From: an uncultured Algibacter sp.
Lineage (GTDB): Bacteria > Bacteroidota > Bacteroidia > Flavobacteriales > Flavobacteriaceae
Direction: 5' to 3'
Assembly: GCF_947490405.1 (NCBI RefSeq)
Contig: NZ_CANLGU010000007.1
Location: 62,001 to 126,000, forward strand
Length of the DNA stretch: 64,000 nucleotides
Of this stretch, positions 17,350 through 25,417 are shown one piece after another; position 1 is the first letter of the stretch, and each line of letters opens with the position of its first letter. The position numbers were made by a program, and so were the translations under genes. A model generated the notes under the pieces. That model saw nothing but the letters and a program-made list of their open reading frames with translations, had not been told where the DNA came from and ran no database searches.

Positions 17350-17771
17350 AATTGAGTTTTTAAAAAAGTTTATTTCTTTTTATTAGTTATATCCATATGT
17401 TAGTAAATGTTAAGTCCTCGATTATATTGAAATATCCGATTTTACAATTTTATTAATCTCTTTGGATATTTCATAAACATTACCTTATTTCTGGTTTGTT
17501 TAAATTACAATAGTACTTCCATCTTCCTTAAGTATTCATGTCATACATTCATAAAAAGCAGTAGGAATGTGATGAGAATACTCGACAATTTTATCATTTA
17601 TACATTAAGTATATCCAATAAACGATTTAATGTTATCTCCTTTTTGTAAAGTTTATTAAAGTAAATGTCTGTCTATATTCTCATTATTTTGGTATACAAA
17701 AAGGCATACAAACACGTTTAAAAAAGAAGATTTCGCTTATAATTTTAGTCATTTTATATTTGGTTTTTTTA
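17350..17771. other. Gene-poor gap with decayed coding remnant
   Basis: 422 bases between the methyltransferase and the NTF2-like gene. No intact gene. The minus strand from about 17700 to 17425 reads like coding sequence broken by several stops (see the pseudogene entry). The rest is AT-rich without recognised signals. Confidence 0.6.
17425..17700 (-). pseudogene. Decayed protein-coding remnant, unidentified
   Basis: In one continuous minus-strand frame the conceptual translation gives protein-like blocks separated by TAA/TGA stops: NENIDRHLL, QKGDNIKSFIGYT, INDKIVEYSHHIPTAFYECM, ILKEDGSTIVI and GNVYEISKEINKIVKSDISI. At least six stops interrupt 276 bases without needing a frame change. The composition (alternating charged and hydrophobic residues) is unlike random AT-rich sequence. 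I cannot name the family. It could still be chance. Confidence 0.4.
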
Positions 17772-18218
17772 TTAAATGTTATTCCAAATATCCAAATACA
17801 TTTTCCAGTCTCCATTTACTTTTTTCCAAACAATAACATATTTACCTCCCCAAGTTTTTTCTTCTCCTTTAGTATTTTTAGTTTTAGCTTCATAATAACC
17901 ATAATCGTAAGCTGTATCTTTAGTAATGGTTATTTCACTTTGTGTAATCTTGTGATATGATGTACTTATTCCTTCTGGTAAAATCCAATATTTGATAATG
18001 TCTTTACCTTCTAAAATTTTCATATTGTTAGGAAATATTTTAGCATCTTCTGTATAAGATGCAGCTATCATTTCATAGTTAGAGGACATAACATATTTTG
18101 AAAAGTCTTCTGTGTTTTTTAGTATAGTTTTAATGTCTTTTTCGTTACCGTTAAAGGTTTGTGCTTGTAATTGACTAAATATTGTAAGTCCTAAAATTAT
18201 TTTAGTTATAAATTTCAT
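17772..18218 (-). CDS. Secreted NTF2-like (SnoaL/DUF4440-type) protein
   Basis: A 148-aa protein with a signal peptide (MKFITKIILGLTIFSQLQAQ) and an NTF2-like cone fold: helix with DFSKYVMSSNYEMIAASYTEDAKIFP, then GKDIIKYW, TKDTAYDYGYYEAK, WGGKYVIVWKKVNGDWKMY. The domain binds small hydrophobic molecules or acts enzymatically; ligand unknown. Last gene of the leftward cluster; 4 bp from the serine hydrolase. Confidence 0.82.
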   Translation of the reverse strand: MKFITKIILGLTIFSQLQAQTFNGNEKDIKTILKNTEDFSKYVMSSNYEMIAASYTEDAKIFPNNMKILEGKDIIKYWILPEGISTSYHKITQSEITITKDTAYDYGYYEAKTKNTKGEEKTWGGKYVIVWKKVNGDWKMYLDIWNNI

Positions 18219-18222
18219 TTTG

Positions 18223-19251
18223 CTATTTATTAGTGATTATTATATGGTGTATCTCATCTGCCATATCCATTACATTAAAAACCTTTTGATTCTTTAAGAT
18301 GATGATATATAATTCTTCTTCAGGAAAATATCTAATTACAGCTTCATAGCTTCCTTGTTCACCATGATGATGGTGAACCTCTAATTTATCATCGTCCCAT
18401 TCTAAAACGCCTAAAGGCGACTGAGAACCTTCTCTTTCGGAAAGGAGCTTTACGGATTCTTTTGATAGCAAATGATAACTATGCAAGTGCTGGAGATATT
18501 GGTATATATCTTGCGCTGTAAATAACATTAAAAACTTAATCCCATCCATCTTAAAAGCATCTAGTTTGTTTTCTTTGTTAAAAGGATATGCAGGTAGTAT
18601 TTCGTTTTTCCAAGGTGCAGCTTTTGCAAAATAGCTATTGGTCATTTTTGCAGGTTTAAATATATTCTGAGTCACATAATCCTCGAAAGATTGACCAGAA
18701 ACCTTTTCTACAATATGAATGAGTAATATAGGGTTATAGTTTGAATAGAGATAGTCTGTACCAGGCTCAAAAGCAAGTTCTTTTATTTTTTTTAAATCAT
18801 TTAGCAACAATTCGTGAGTAACAGTCATTTTGTTTTCTCCATAACGTTCCCACGCTACTCTTGGTAAACCACTTGTGTATTTAAATAACTGCTGAATACT
18901 TATTGTAGATGCCCAAGCTGGTAAATCTTTAAGATATTTACTCACCTTGTCTTCAAGCTTTAGCTTTCCACGTTCGTAGAGTTGCATTACAGCCACTCCT
19001 GGGAATTCTTTAGAAATAGAACCAATAGCGAAACGATGATACGCTGTTAAAGGTTCTTTTGTTTTAGGATGGGCAACGCCAAAAGAATTTTCATATAAAA
19101 CTTTCTTACTTTTTACAACAAGAACATTACCATTGAGTTCTCCTTTTTGATTTATTTCATCGACATAAGCATCTACACTTTTGTAACTTTTACAGCTAGA
19201 AAAAGCAAATAATATAATTACGATGTAGCATTGTGATATTTTGTTCTTCAT
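18223..19251 (-). CDS. Serine hydrolase, class C beta-lactamase/PBP fold
   Basis: A 342-aa exported lipoprotein-like protein (MKNKISQCYIVIILFAFSSC). Motifs of the beta-lactamase class C/DD-peptidase group: SISK with Ser78 and Lys81 (IGSISKEFPG), Tyr-Ser-Asn in LYSNYNPILL, and an HxG-type motif in HHHHGEQGS. Members hydrolyse D-Ala peptides, esters or lactams; the actual substrate is unknown. Its start overlaps the stop of the NTF2-like gene upstream by 1 bp, so the two are translationally coupled. Confidence 0.88.
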   Translation of the reverse strand: MKNKISQCYIVIILFAFSSCKSYKSVDAYVDEINQKGELNGNVLVVKSKKVLYENSFGVAHPKTKEPLTAYHRFAIGSISKEFPGVAVMQLYERGKLKLEDKVSKYLKDLPAWASTISIQQLFKYTSGLPRVAWERYGENKMTVTHELLLNDLKKIKELAFEPGTDYLYSNYNPILLIHIVEKVSGQSFEDYVTQNIFKPAKMTNSYFAKAAPWKNEILPAYPFNKENKLDAFKMDGIKFLMLFTAQDIYQYLQHLHSYHLLSKESVKLLSEREGSQSPLGVLEWDDDKLEVHHHHGEQGSYEAVIRYFPEEELYIIILKNQKVFNVMDMADEIHHIIITNK

Positions 19252-19667
19252 TAGTTCTGATTTCTATAAAATATTTTACTAACCACTTTCCATTCCCCAT
19301 CAATCTTAATAAGATTCATATAATCGGTAAAACTAAAGGTTTCATAATCTATTTGAAGTTTAGCATTTGCTGCGTTTCCTGATATATTGATGTAAGAAAC
19401 ATATGTTTTCCTGTTCTGTTTAGGTCCAGGCTTAATAGCTTTTTTAAAAAATTCTATAGCATTAACTTCAATGTATTTACCATTGCGAATAAATTTCATT
19501 GTAGCTGTTTTGTGAAAGGCTTTTTTTAGCGTTTCAAAATCGTTATTTGTGCCACCATCTAAATAGTAAGACACGGTTTTTTCAATTAATTTATAATCTG
19601 AATCTTGAGCACAAATTGTTGCTGATATACTTATGCAAAGTAATAATGTGATGATTTTTGTTTTCAT
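19251..19667 (-). CDS. Secreted NTF2-like protein (putative lumazine-binding type)
   Basis: A 138-aa protein with a signal peptide (MKTKIITLLLCISISATICAQ). The body DYKLIEKTVSYYLDGGTNND, LKKAFHKTATMKFI, VSYINISGNAANAKLQIDYE and INLIKIDGEWKVVSKIFY is characteristic of the Lumazine_bd_2/NTF2-like family common in Bacteroidetes. Catalytic function not established. Coupled to the serine hydrolase (1-bp overlap) and 48 bp downstream of the fusion protein. Confidence 0.85.
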   Translation of the reverse strand: MKTKIITLLLCISISATICAQDSDYKLIEKTVSYYLDGGTNNDFETLKKAFHKTATMKFIRNGKYIEVNAIEFFKKAIKPGPKQNRKTYVSYINISGNAANAKLQIDYETFSFTDYMNLIKIDGEWKVVSKIFYRNQN

Positions 19668-19715
19668 ATTTATGTTGTTTTAAGATTTTATGTCAAATTT
19701 TAAGATGAGATTTTT

Positions 19716-21854
19716 TTAATTTTTTGTTTTGAGTTTTTTAATATAATTAGTGATCCTTTTTATATTTGAATCATTATCTTTTGGAATAAGTTCAATAGCT
19801 TTTTCATAGTTCGTTATGGCATTTTTAATATCTCCGCTTATTTTATATGCCTCGGCCAAGGAGTCGAAAGAGTTCCAAGATTTTGGGTAGTTTTGGGTAT
19901 TTAATTTAAAGACTTCTATAGCTTCAATTAATCTAGGCTGAATAGCGTTTAGAAAGCTATATCCTATATCGTTAATAATCATTTCAAAATCAATTGTTTT
20001 ATATACTTTATCATTCTTAAGCTGGTTTAAAAGTGTCTGAACATTTTTGTAATTCTTTTTATTTATTGATATTTCCAATTTCTCACTTACTAAGTTTTCC
20101 TTATTACTTAGTGTTTTATCTACAATACCTAATAAATTATTGCTAACTCGCTCTATATAAGGGTCGTATCTATAGCCATTCGATAAAATTATGATGGTCA
20201 TATTTTTACTAGGTATTTTTTTAAATACTGATATACCTCCGCCACTAAAACCAATAGTTTTAATCGTATTTAAATACTCTAATCTCCAGCCATACGAGAA
20301 GAATGAACTTCCGTTTTCATAAGGAAATGGAGTGGTCATTATAGTTTTGTTTTTTTGATTTAAAAAATTACCAGCATCAAATTGTTGATCCCATTTTATA
20401 TAAGCATCTAACGTTATATTAAGCCCACCTACGGATAATAAATAGTCTGGTAAGTAAAAATCAAAAATTTTTGGTTCATGATTTTTATTAGGGTAATACT
20501 CGGTAACTCTATTAGGAACAATATCTAAAATATCACCAGAAAAAGAAATACCTGTATCCTTTCCATTAAATTGATTTTCAATAATGAATTCTTGAAATTT
20601 TCGCTTACTTACGTTTTCAATAACCTGTTTCAATAACCATAAATTGGTTCGGTTATAGTGGTATTCTTTACCAGGAGAAGTTTTAATTTCCGTGTTAAAA
20701 ATAATTTCCTTAGCCTTCAATTCTGTTAAATTCCTTGAGACTGGCATGGTTGGTAACCCAGATGAGTGAGAGAGTAGGTGTTTTATTTTAATGGATTTCC
20801 AGTTTAGAGGTAAATCTGTTAAAAATTTTCCAATAGGATCTTCAAGGCTAATTTTTTTATCTTGTATGAGCTTAAATATAGCAACAGAAACAAAAAGTTT
20901 TGTTAATGAGTGTGTTTTAAAAATGGATGTATTATTTACAGGAATATCATAGTCAATATTAGCTTTTCCATAATATTCTTTATGTATTATTTCATTGTCT
21001 TTTAAAATGGCTACTGCTGCGCCTTTGATGCCAAATTCTTCAATTATGTTATTGATATAAGTATCGACTTCCAATTTTAAGTCAATATTTTCTCTTATAG
21101 CAATAAACAGTTTATCCTGCTTTTCCAATAATTCAATAACCTTTTCCGCTACTGTTCTTGAAGCAGAAGGGTCTTGACCAGTAACTAACCTACCATCAAC
21201 AACATAATGATTGTCCCATCCTTTTTTTGAATAGATAAATTCCCCTCCATTTCCTTTTATTACTTCTTCTATAGAAAAAGGAAATGTTTTAAAATAAGTA
21301 GCTGTTTTATTTTCGAAAACATCAGGAAAACCATTTACTTGTTTTCCTTCATATAAAAACTTTCCATCAGATAATTGTAAATTAGCGATTCCTGCTGTGC
21401 CATGACATACTGCTGATATAACTCCTTTATTTTCGTAAATAGCTCTTGAAATATGTTGAATTTCTTTATTTTCTGGTACACCAAACATAGCTGCCCCACC
21501 TCCTACATAGTAAACGGCTTTGTAATCTAATGGATTAATATTTTTAGGACTCAGCGTATGTTTTAATAACTTCATAAAATCAGCATCATATAAGTACTTT
21601 TTTTGAATACTGTCAGACGTTTTGATATATCCAATAGGAACAGCACCTCCTGTTGGACTTACAAAATCTATTTTATATCCTTTTTTTTTAAATACATCAT
21701 AAGGCAAAGTAATTTCCGAAAAATGATTAGAGGCATTTAAATTTGTATCACCGTAAGTATGTTGATTTGAGACTACGAAAAGTATTTTTTTCTGCTTAGG
21801 TGAAAAACCAAACAAAACGAAGAGAAATATAATTTTGAGAATTGGTTTATACAT
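19716..21854 (-). CDS. Secreted fusion: DJ-1/PfpI domain, class C beta-lactamase domain, TPR
   Basis: A 712-aa protein. N-terminal signal (MYKPILKIIFLFVLFGFS). Residues about 22-245 form a DJ-1/PfpI (Hsp31-like) domain with the nucleophile elbow VCHGTAG, Cys150-His151. Residues about 255-590 form a beta-lactamase-type serine hydrolase: SLTK with Ser316 and Lys319, YNRTN at the Tyr-x-Asn position, and FSGGG where HxG is usual, so the third motif is degenerate. Residues about 600-712 hold TPR helices (WNSFDSLAEAYKISGDIKNA). The joined enzyme domains are unusual. It is 98 bp downstream of the membrane AraC gene and likely its target. Confidence 0.85.
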   Translation of the reverse strand: MYKPILKIIFLFVLFGFSPKQKKILFVVSNQHTYGDTNLNASNHFSEITLPYDVFKKKGYKIDFVSPTGGAVPIGYIKTSDSIQKKYLYDADFMKLLKHTLSPKNINPLDYKAVYYVGGGAAMFGVPENKEIQHISRAIYENKGVISAVCHGTAGIANLQLSDGKFLYEGKQVNGFPDVFENKTATYFKTFPFSIEEVIKGNGGEFIYSKKGWDNHYVVDGRLVTGQDPSASRTVAEKVIELLEKQDKLFIAIRENIDLKLEVDTYINNIIEEFGIKGAAVAILKDNEIIHKEYYGKANIDYDIPVNNTSIFKTHSLTKLFVSVAIFKLIQDKKISLEDPIGKFLTDLPLNWKSIKIKHLLSHSSGLPTMPVSRNLTELKAKEIIFNTEIKTSPGKEYHYNRTNLWLLKQVIENVSKRKFQEFIIENQFNGKDTGISFSGDILDIVPNRVTEYYPNKNHEPKIFDFYLPDYLLSVGGLNITLDAYIKWDQQFDAGNFLNQKNKTIMTTPFPYENGSSFFSYGWRLEYLNTIKTIGFSGGGISVFKKIPSKNMTIIILSNGYRYDPYIERVSNNLLGIVDKTLSNKENLVSEKLEISINKKNYKNVQTLLNQLKNDKVYKTIDFEMIINDIGYSFLNAIQPRLIEAIEVFKLNTQNYPKSWNSFDSLAEAYKISGDIKNAITNYEKAIELIPKDNDSNIKRITNYIKKLKTKN

Positions 21855-21952
21855 ATTTTCGAATTTTTAGTTATTCGTAGCAAATATGCAAAATGAACCT
21901 GTTCTATGAGTCTTAGTTTATAGAGTAGAAGTTTAAATTTATAATATCGAAC

Positions 21953-22987
21953 TTATTTTTTTTGTGATTTTTGATATTCTGAAGGCGTATAACCTGTTAT
22001 TTTTTTAAAAGTGGTAAAGAAAGTTGATTTAGAGTTGAAACCACTTTCATAGCCTATGGCTTCAATTGTATATTGATTTTGAAGAGTAAGTAGTTCTTTA
22101 GCTTTTTCAACCCTTAATTCGTTAATAAATAATGAAAAAGATTTATCAAAATTATTATTTAGAATTTGGGATAAGGTATGCTGTGAAACATTCAGTTCTT
22201 TTGCAACATTATTGATGGTTAAATTTGGATTTAGGTATAGCTTTTTATTCTTTACTACATTTATTCTTTTAGAAATTTGTTTAACAGTTTCATTATTAAT
22301 TTTTTTGTTTTCATATTTTTCTTTTTCCTCAAAAAATGAAATGCTTTTTTTATTTCTAAAAATAAAAAGTAAGATAATTAGGTAAAGTATAAAAGAAAAC
22401 GATAATGCTCCAACAATAGAAGAGGTGTATGAACCAATGATGTAAGAAACGCAAATTATGGTAGTCCCAGAAAAAATACTTATTAACCAGATATCTATAC
22501 TCGATAAATTTTCTGTTTTATTTAAAAGCCTTTTGAAAAGTGCTTTAACAAATTTAAAGGATAATACTATGTAGACTAACCATTGTAGATAAATAGTTTT
22601 TACAATATAAGTGCTCCAAATAGTTTTATGCTCTATGTAAGGATACGTAATTCCTAAAACAATTATTCCTACTAGAATGGGAAAAACATGAAGTTTCCAG
22701 TTACTTGTTTCTTTTTTGATATAAGATTTAAGATACAGGTACAAAAAAGGGCCTATTAATGTGCAGGCAGAAAGACCGATTTGAATGAAGATTCCAGATA
22801 ATTTAGGATTAAAATGAAAAAAAACAGATTTGGCAATTCTAATGCTCAACGAGAGTAATAAAAAAGCCAAAAAGTAATTTGAGAACTTTTTCTTATTTGC
22901 GATATAAGCAAAGTAGAATGCTAACAAAAATCCATTGAAAGCACCTAGTGCACTGAAAAAAAAAATAAATTGCTTTTCAAAATTCAT
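21953..22987 (-). CDS. AraC-family regulator with N-terminal membrane domain
   Basis: A 344-aa protein. Residues about 5-220 contain seven hydrophobic helices (for example FIFFFSALGAFNGFLLAFYF and ALSFSFILYLIILLFIF). A linker is followed by a C-terminal AraC DNA-binding domain (about 240-344) with two helix-turn-helices: ISQHTLSQILN-like (NVSQHTLSQILNNN) and SGFNSKSTFFTTFKKITGYTPSEY. This one-component layout senses a signal in the membrane and controls nearby genes. Placed upstream of, and in the same direction as, the fusion hydrolase cluster. Confidence 0.9.
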   Translation of the reverse strand: MNFEKQFIFFFSALGAFNGFLLAFYFAYIANKKKFSNYFLAFLLLSLSIRIAKSVFFHFNPKLSGIFIQIGLSACTLIGPFLYLYLKSYIKKETSNWKLHVFPILVGIIVLGITYPYIEHKTIWSTYIVKTIYLQWLVYIVLSFKFVKALFKRLLNKTENLSSIDIWLISIFSGTTIICVSYIIGSYTSSIVGALSFSFILYLIILLFIFRNKKSISFFEEKEKYENKKINNETVKQISKRINVVKNKKLYLNPNLTINNVAKELNVSQHTLSQILNNNFDKSFSLFINELRVEKAKELLTLQNQYTIEAIGYESGFNSKSTFFTTFKKITGYTPSEYQKSQKK

Positions 22988-23035
22988 TTATATAATTTCA
23001 TGTTTTTTAAAGATTTCAATTGCTCGTTCTAATAT

Positions 23036-23174
23036 CTGTTAACGGTTTTGGCTATGGTTTTTTGCGGAAAATCCGCTAGTATTTTCCGCAAAAAACCGAA
23101 GATAGCAAATTTGCTTCTGACTTTCCGTGAGGAAAGTCAGAAGCAATGAACTATAACCTGTGTTGTGTGTAGGC
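23036..23174 (-). repeat. attC-like palindromic element E1
   Basis: Contains two perfect hairpins: 17 bp (23056-23072 with 23081-23097, 8-base loop) and 16 bp (23111-23126 with 23131-23146, loop GTGA). Outer arms ATAGCC/GGTTAT pair with one G-T wobble on the minus strand. Ends: GTTAAC at 23038-23043 and GTTGTGTGTAG at 23162-23172. The 12-mer TGTTGTGTGTAG (23161-23172) recurs exactly at 23916-23927. It follows the 3' end of the 211-aa gene, as an attC follows a cassette gene. Confidence 0.6.
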
Positions 23175-23176
23175 TT

Positions 23177-23812
23177 TTATATTTGCATTATCGGAAATAT
23201 TATAATTGTTAATTCAGATCTTGGATAAAATAAAGTCCAAATGGCTTCGTCGTTTTCGTCAAATTCAAATCCGTAAACATTTATCCATTGATTGTTCCAT
23301 TTAAAGATTAGAGGTTGTTCTTTGTCCAGAAGCTCACTTTTTATGTTCAAAAATATTTCGTTTAAGTCAAAATTTGAGCCTCTAAAATTTCCTCCAATAT
23401 TTAAGTTTTTTTCTAAATCAAAACAAGAAGACAATCCATAAGGAGTATTATAATTCCGCTCACTTTTTGAAAGTCTTTTTTTAAAATTCTCATCATATGG
23501 ATATGAGAAATATTCCGAAGTCCATTGTTTTTGACCAGATAATATTAAACTATTATTGTTTATGTCAAAATGAGAACCAAGGAATTCTTCAACACTTATT
23601 TGTTCTCCGACCATTTTATCAAAATCAAAGGTTAGAATAGGTCTTACAAACCATTCTCTGTAAATAATGTATTCTACCCCCTCAATTAACTTGTCTTTAC
23701 ATATTTCAAAATAGTTGTTTTGGTTATTTGAAGTGTAGAGAGATGTATGTTTTATATAACCATCTCCTAATTTTTCAAAAAATAAACCTTCTAATTTATT
23801 AATGTCAATCAT
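23177..23812 (-). CDS. Hypothetical protein of cassette-like unit A
   Basis: A 211-aa protein, no signal peptide or membrane segment. Rich in Asn, Phe, Tyr and Trp (FEICKDKLIEGVEYIIYREW, NQWINVYGFEFDENDEAIWT), beta-strand-like. No family recognised. It is framed by attC-like palindromes: E1 just 3' and E2a 5'. Imperfectly complementary ends GCTTACAC (23835-23842) and GTGTAGGC (23167-23174) flank it. Confidence 0.65.
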   Translation of the reverse strand: MIDINKLEGLFFEKLGDGYIKHTSLYTSNNQNNYFEICKDKLIEGVEYIIYREWFVRPILTFDFDKMVGEQISVEEFLGSHFDINNNSLILSGQKQWTSEYFSYPYDENFKKRLSKSERNYNTPYGLSSCFDLEKNLNIGGNFRGSNFDLNEIFLNIKSELLDKEQPLIFKWNNQWINVYGFEFDENDEAIWTLFYPRSELTIIIFPIMQI

Positions 23813-23853
23813 TAATCGAAACTGTATTTTGTCAGCTTACACTCGTCCACTGT

Positions 23854-23911
23854 GTATGGCATAGTGAGGCGCGCCTCACGGGTAGCCATTGTTGCGCCTC
23901 ATTCGCTATAC
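23854..23911 (-). repeat. attC-like palindromic element E2a
   Basis: Arms 23854-23872 and 23894-23911 pair with a few mismatches (GCGCCTCA/TGAGGCGC core). Within the left arm lies the perfect 16-bp palindrome GTGAGGCGCGCCTCAC (23864-23879). The right flank carries TGTTGTGTGTAG (23916-23927), identical to element E1. Confidence 0.55.
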
Positions 23912-23993
23912 GCGCTGTTGTGTGTAGTTTCGTGAGGAGTTCTCATAGGCTCGACTAAATATACACAAAATTGGCGAGGTGCTACAAACAGTG

Positions 23994-24073
23994 AACGTCG
24001 GTATGTAATTAGTAGAAAGGGAGCGTTTGCAAAACGCGATTCTACGTGCCGCAGGCAATTACATACCAACGTT
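23994..24073 (-). repeat. attC-like palindromic element E2c
   Basis: 17-base arms (23994-24010 and 24057-24073) are complementary except one central position; they begin AAC and end GTT. Inside, nested hairpins: GTAGAA/TTCTAC (24012-24017, 24040-24045) and GCGTTT/AAACGC (24023-24028, 24032-24037). It adjoins E2d directly, sharing CAACGTT, with no gene between. Confidence 0.65.
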
Positions 24074-24199
24074 TGATGTATGGTTAGTTGCGTGTTTAAG
24101 TAACTAATTTAGTAAACATTCACAAGCCAGAGAAAATTCCGAAGGAATTTTCCAAGTAGGCACTTACCAAAGCAATTAATTATACATTTTGTTGGCAAC
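24067..24199 (-). repeat. attC-like palindromic element E2d
   Basis: 16-base arms (24076-24091 and 24172-24187) pair completely if three G-T wobbles are allowed. Outside the arms are unpaired spacers of 5 and 3 bases and then CCAAC (24067) and GTTGG (24191), as in attC R'/R'' boxes. Apical hairpin GAAAATTCC-GAA-GGAATTTTC (24132-24152). The left end CCAACGTTTGATGTAT matches element E3 in 15 of 16 bases. Confidence 0.7.
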
Positions 24200-24206
24200 A
24201 GTAATT

Positions 24207-24785
24207 TTAACAATCATTCACGTGATATAAAGTCAGGTACCATTCATCATCTTTTTTTTCAAAACCTAAAATTCTAAATGTTCCAACTTCTTTGATTACA
24301 TATTCACAATAAAATATTGAATCAGAAAAGTTAAACGTGTTTTCAACTTCATCGTCGATTCTTATAAAGTTGATAAAATCCCAGTTGTCAAAAACCCAAT
24401 TTTTTTTACTCATTACAAAGGTTTCGTCACAACCATTGTCAACAGCAATTAAATTGTCAAAATCAATATGTTTTTCTTGAAACGAAACGTTAGATATAAA
24501 CTTTTTAGAAAACTCAAGAAAATCTTTTGGTATACTGTCTTTATCAGAAAATTGTTTAGAAACAGAACCATATTTTACGGCACGGTCAGAAATCAAATTC
24601 CAATCATAAGTTTCTACTTGTCCTAATTTATATCTTTCATAGATAGAGTCAGAGTCAGAGTCAGATTCCGCATCGATGACTTCAGTTTTTTGTATCTCGA
24701 CAGGAAGCTCAACTTTAGTTTTTACTTTATTCTCTTTACAAGAAAATATGATGAAATATAGTAAAATCAGTTTTGGTATTCTCAT
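24207..24785 (-). CDS. Hypothetical lipoprotein of cassette-like unit B
   Basis: A 192-aa protein. The frame extends to a TTG at 24803, but ATG at 24785 gives a compact SPII signal (MRIPKLILLYFIIFSCKEN). A DSDSDS stretch is encoded by a 6-bp tandem repeat (AGAGTC, near 24650-24668). The rest contains DKDSIPKDFLEFSKKFISN and YCEYVIKEVGTFRILGFEKKD. No family recognised. The gene lies between E2d and E3. Near-complementary 9-mers GTTGGCAAC (24191-24199) and GTTTCCAAC (24796-24804) flank it. Confidence 0.68.
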   Translation of the reverse strand: MRIPKLILLYFIIFSCKENKVKTKVELPVEIQKTEVIDAESDSDSDSIYERYKLGQVETYDWNLISDRAVKYGSVSKQFSDKDSIPKDFLEFSKKFISNVSFQEKHIDFDNLIAVDNGCDETFVMSKKNWVFDNWDFINFIRIDDEVENTFNFSDSIFYCEYVIKEVGTFRILGFEKKDDEWYLTLYHVNDC

Positions 24786-24799
24786 TTCGTTTATTGTTT

Positions 24800-24933
24800 C
24801 CAACGTTTTATGTATATGAAATGTTGCGTGTTTGTGTGCGAGGATTTTCCGAAGGAAAATCAGACCTAGTAAACTTGCAATGACCTTTGATTAAGCCCGA
24901 AATTGAGCGATTATTTTACACATTGTTGTAAAC
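24800..24933 (-). repeat. attC-like palindromic element E3
   Basis: Left end CCAACGTTTTATGTAT (24800-24815), near-identical to E2d. Right end TACACATTGTTGTAAAC (to 24933). Apical hairpin GATTTTCC-GAA-GGAAAATC (24843-24861), the same GAA loop as E2d. Outer arms TATGTATA/TACACAT pair partly. Confidence 0.62.
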
Positions 24934-24938
24934 AGTAT

Positions 24939-25414
24939 TTATTTCCGTTTGTAAATTAACACGTATTCTTCTCTATCCGCTATTGTCATTCCGTCTTTTG
25001 AATAAATCAGTATTTTTTTCTTCACAGGTTTTTGATAATAAAATCCGTCTTTTCTTTTTTTTACAATTTTTGCTTTTTTCAGAGATGGCAAATATGGACT
25101 GTCCGGTGCAATTTGTAGTTCCAAATTTATTTCTTGAGTTTTTTGTCAAGATACCAAGTTCCATATGACACATTCAATGGATTAAAACTTTTATATGTTC
25201 CGCCATTATTGAAAACATAACTATCTCTATTCACATTTTCAATTCCCATATCTCTACCGAATCTTATCAGAGGAATTTTAGTTTGCTTTTCTCCATTCTC
25301 ATCTTGCAATTCAATAAATTCCCATTCTCCAATTAAATCGGATTCAGTTAAGTTTTGAGAAATTCCAACTTGAAAAATCAATAATGATAGTATTAAGAAT
25401 ATCGTTTGTCTCAT
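24939..25414 (-). pseudogene. Frameshifted lipocalin-like secreted protein of cassette-like unit C
   Basis: The gene starts at ATG 25414 with a signal peptide (MRQTIFLILSLLIFQVGISQ) and a lipocalin-like start (LTESDLIGEWEFIELQDENG). The frame ends early at 25127 (...WYLDKKLKK). The next frame carries the natural continuation, TQEINLELQIAPDSPYLPSL to EEYVLIYKRK, stopping at 24939. Adding one base to the six-T run at 25139-25144 (plus strand) would join them into a protein of about 158 aa. Either a real inactivation, a homopolymer phase-variation site, or a sequencing error. Flanked by perfect 9-bp complementary ends (24925-24933, 25418-25426). Confidence 0.7.
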
Positions 25415-25417
25415 ATT

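Larger units (their letters stand above)
23813..24206. other. 394-bp non-coding block packed with palindromes
   Basis: No gene on either strand. It holds three tail-to-head palindromic units (E2a, E2c, E2d, listed separately) and an intervening 70-bp stretch with weak CGTGAGGAG/TCTCATAGG self-similarity. G+C is clearly higher than in flanking genes. This fits cassettes whose genes were lost, or structured RNA. Confidence 0.65.

Noticed and set aside
17429-17472. Inverted repeat GAAATATCC/GGATATTTC as a regulatory site
   Set aside because: Both arms fall in the decayed coding remnant and the loop is 26 bases; likely chance in AT-rich sequence.
17760-17960. 66-codon hydrophobic plus-strand ORF
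   Set aside because: Antisense to the well-supported NTF2-like gene; its hydrophobicity comes from reading Lys/Glu-rich codons backwards.
19251-21854. Calling the two class C-type hydrolases antibiotic resistance beta-lactamases
   Set aside because: They share only the general serine-hydrolase motifs; one has a changed third motif. The fold is mostly esterase/peptidase in Bacteroidetes, so no resistance claim is justified.
23036-24933. CRISPR array
   Set aside because: The palindromes differ in sequence and spacing, and there are no equal-length spacers or cas genes.
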